The notes beneath the pieces are model-generated. The model had not been told where the DNA came from. It made no database searches and was given only the letters and a program-made list of their open reading frames with translations. A DNA stretch of 32,574 nucleotides from Treponema sp. (GTDB lineage Bacteria > Spirochaetota > Spirochaetia > Treponematales > Treponemataceae): positions 1-32,574 of the forward strand of contig NZ_JAFRNB010000117.1 of the NCBI RefSeq assembly GCF_017430385.1. The letters run 5' to 3'. A program made the position numbers and the translations under genes. Shown here piece by piece: positions 31,698 to 32,574 of the stretch. Within the stretch, counting starts at the first letter, position 1. Every line of letters starts with the position of its first letter.

Positions 31698-32574
31698 TAG
31701 CGAAAACTTTCGTTCGATTCATCCGACAGGACTTCACTGATTTTCCTGATCATTCGCTTTGCAGCAATTGCTTCCGGCAGACCTTTGAATTCTTCCGGAT
31801 AAACAGGCTCCTTTACCTGAAGGTCAAAAATATATCTGCTTTTTGGAGCAAACTGAAGAACCTTATCGCCCTTTCCCAGACCTTTCTTTGAAGTTCCGCC
31901 AATGTAAACAGGAATTATCGGGCAGCCGGTTGCGAGAGAAATCCTTGCGGCACCCTTTTTGTAATGATTCTGGCCATAAGGCGTGCTTCTTGTGCCCTCC
32001 GGGAAAAGCATGATTGTGTTCCCGTAAGCCAAATCTTCCTTTGCGCGGGCAAGCATTTCTTCATAAGGAAGGGAATTCGGCATGTAAAGCTCGTTTATGA
32101 CCGCATGCATTATGTTTTTTTTGGAAAGAGAAGCCTTTGCGATTATGGAAGTGTGTGAAAGCTGGGCAATCATTACCGGAGAATCAAGATACGCCGGATG
32201 ATTCGCAACAACGATTGCTGAGCGGAGCTTATTGAGATAGCCTTTTTTATTCACTTTGATTTTAATGACACCTACAATCCACATGAATCCGATAAAGAAC
32301 TGAAAAAGCACATAGACAAAATGCCTCATGTGATAGCGGAAACTTATTTTTTTACGGAAGATAAGTTTGCCAATCGGAAAACAAATGATGGAAAGCAGGA
32401 CAGTTCCAACACCGAAAATCGTGAGCGACAAAAGTTTTCCAATTATATGGAAGAAATACAGCGGATAGTTCGAGATTTTTTCATTGGGATAAAGAAGCTG
32501 CTTTTCTTCCTGAGCATTGACCTGAGTTTCATCTTGAATTTCATTCTGATTTTGATTTTGAGTGATAATTTCTG
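31694..32574 (-). CDS. PlsC-like 1-acylglycerol-3-phosphate acyltransferase, 5' end cut
   Basis: The reading frame stays open to the window edge: 47 further codons precede the TTG at 32431 (e.g. EEKQLLYPNEKISNYPLYFF, HIIGKL) without a stop, so the true start lies outside. Hydrophobic segments are followed by the acyltransferase motifs VVANHPAYLDSP (HX4D) and MLFPEGTRSTPYG, with PIIPVYIGGTSK after them. It transfers acyl chains to a glycerophosphate-like acceptor at the inner membrane. An acyltransferase just before two carrier genes fits the ApeD position. The N-terminal Gln/Asn/Glu-rich leader is unusual and may join it to another domain beyond the edge. Confidence 0.88.
   Translation of the reverse strand, partial: EIITQNQNQNEIQDETQVNAQEEKQLLYPNEKISNYPLYFFHIIGKLLSLTIFGVGTVLLSIICFPIGKLIFRKKISFRYHMRHFVYVLFQFFIGFMWIVGVIKIKVNKKGYLNKLRSAIVVANHPAYLDSPVMIAQLSHTSIIAKASLSKKNIMHAVINELYMPNSLPYEEMLARAKEDLAYGNTIMLFPEGTRSTPYGQNHYKKGAARISLATGCPIIPVYIGGTSKKGLGKGDKVLQFAPKSRYIFDLQVKEPVYPEEFKGLPEAIAAKRMIRKISEVLSDESNESFRY

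Overview
The window looks like chromosome from a Treponema-like spirochaete. The main reasons are a giant membrane-anchored coiled-coil protein of a kind I associate with spirochaetes (I recall the database name SpiroCoCo), a CarD-type RNA-polymerase-binding protein with an acidic tail directly upstream of ispD-ispF, and a diderm envelope gene set. No rRNA, tRNA, CRISPR array, transposase or prophage gene was seen. Genus-level assignment is an inference.

Layout, left to right. 1-1017 (+): the 3' end of hisF, a hairpin-rich spacer, and a KdgF-like cupin. 1014-4893 (-): a chemotaxis receptor and a lipoprotein carboxylesterase. 5036-5288 (+): the decayed remnant of a helix-turn-helix regulator. 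5285-7589 (-): a terminator and a DEAD-box RNA helicase with a Gly/Arg-rich tail. 7590-8179: a 590-bp gene-free region holding the helicase promoter and a 150-bp imperfect palindrome. 8180-9334 (+): an SGNH hydrolase. 9419-11323 (+): CarD-ispD-ispF, all overlapping, giving two steps of the MEP isoprenoid pathway. 11324-11503: a convergent spacer with stacked hairpins. 11504-18745 (-): the 2177-residue coiled-coil protein, which contains nineteen 66-bp repeats, and a HAD phosphatase.

18806-32574 (-): a long run of twelve tightly packed genes. The upstream seven (PlsC-like acyltransferase cut by the window edge, two acyl carrier proteins, a membrane/AMP-ligase fusion, a hot-dog dehydratase, a family 2 glycosyltransferase, an LpxL-like acyltransferase) match in order the apeD-apeJ half of aryl-polyene (APE) lipid clusters, with G and H fused and J split. 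No ketosynthase, thioesterase, LolA or MMPL exporter is visible in the window. With only a 54-nt gap and no terminator that I can see, this block runs into an envelope module: an unknown exported protein, an exported TPR protein, an outer-membrane barrel candidate with a TonB-box-like segment, ExbB, ExbD and TonB. The coupling of an APE-type lipid assembly line to a TonB-energised envelope module is the most interesting system here.

A second theme is gene starts. Four genes (esterase, HTH remnant, carD, HAD phosphatase) have a -10-like hexamer only 7-8 nt before the ATG and no Shine-Dalgarno sequence, while many other non-coupled genes have clear ones. This suggests leaderless transcripts.
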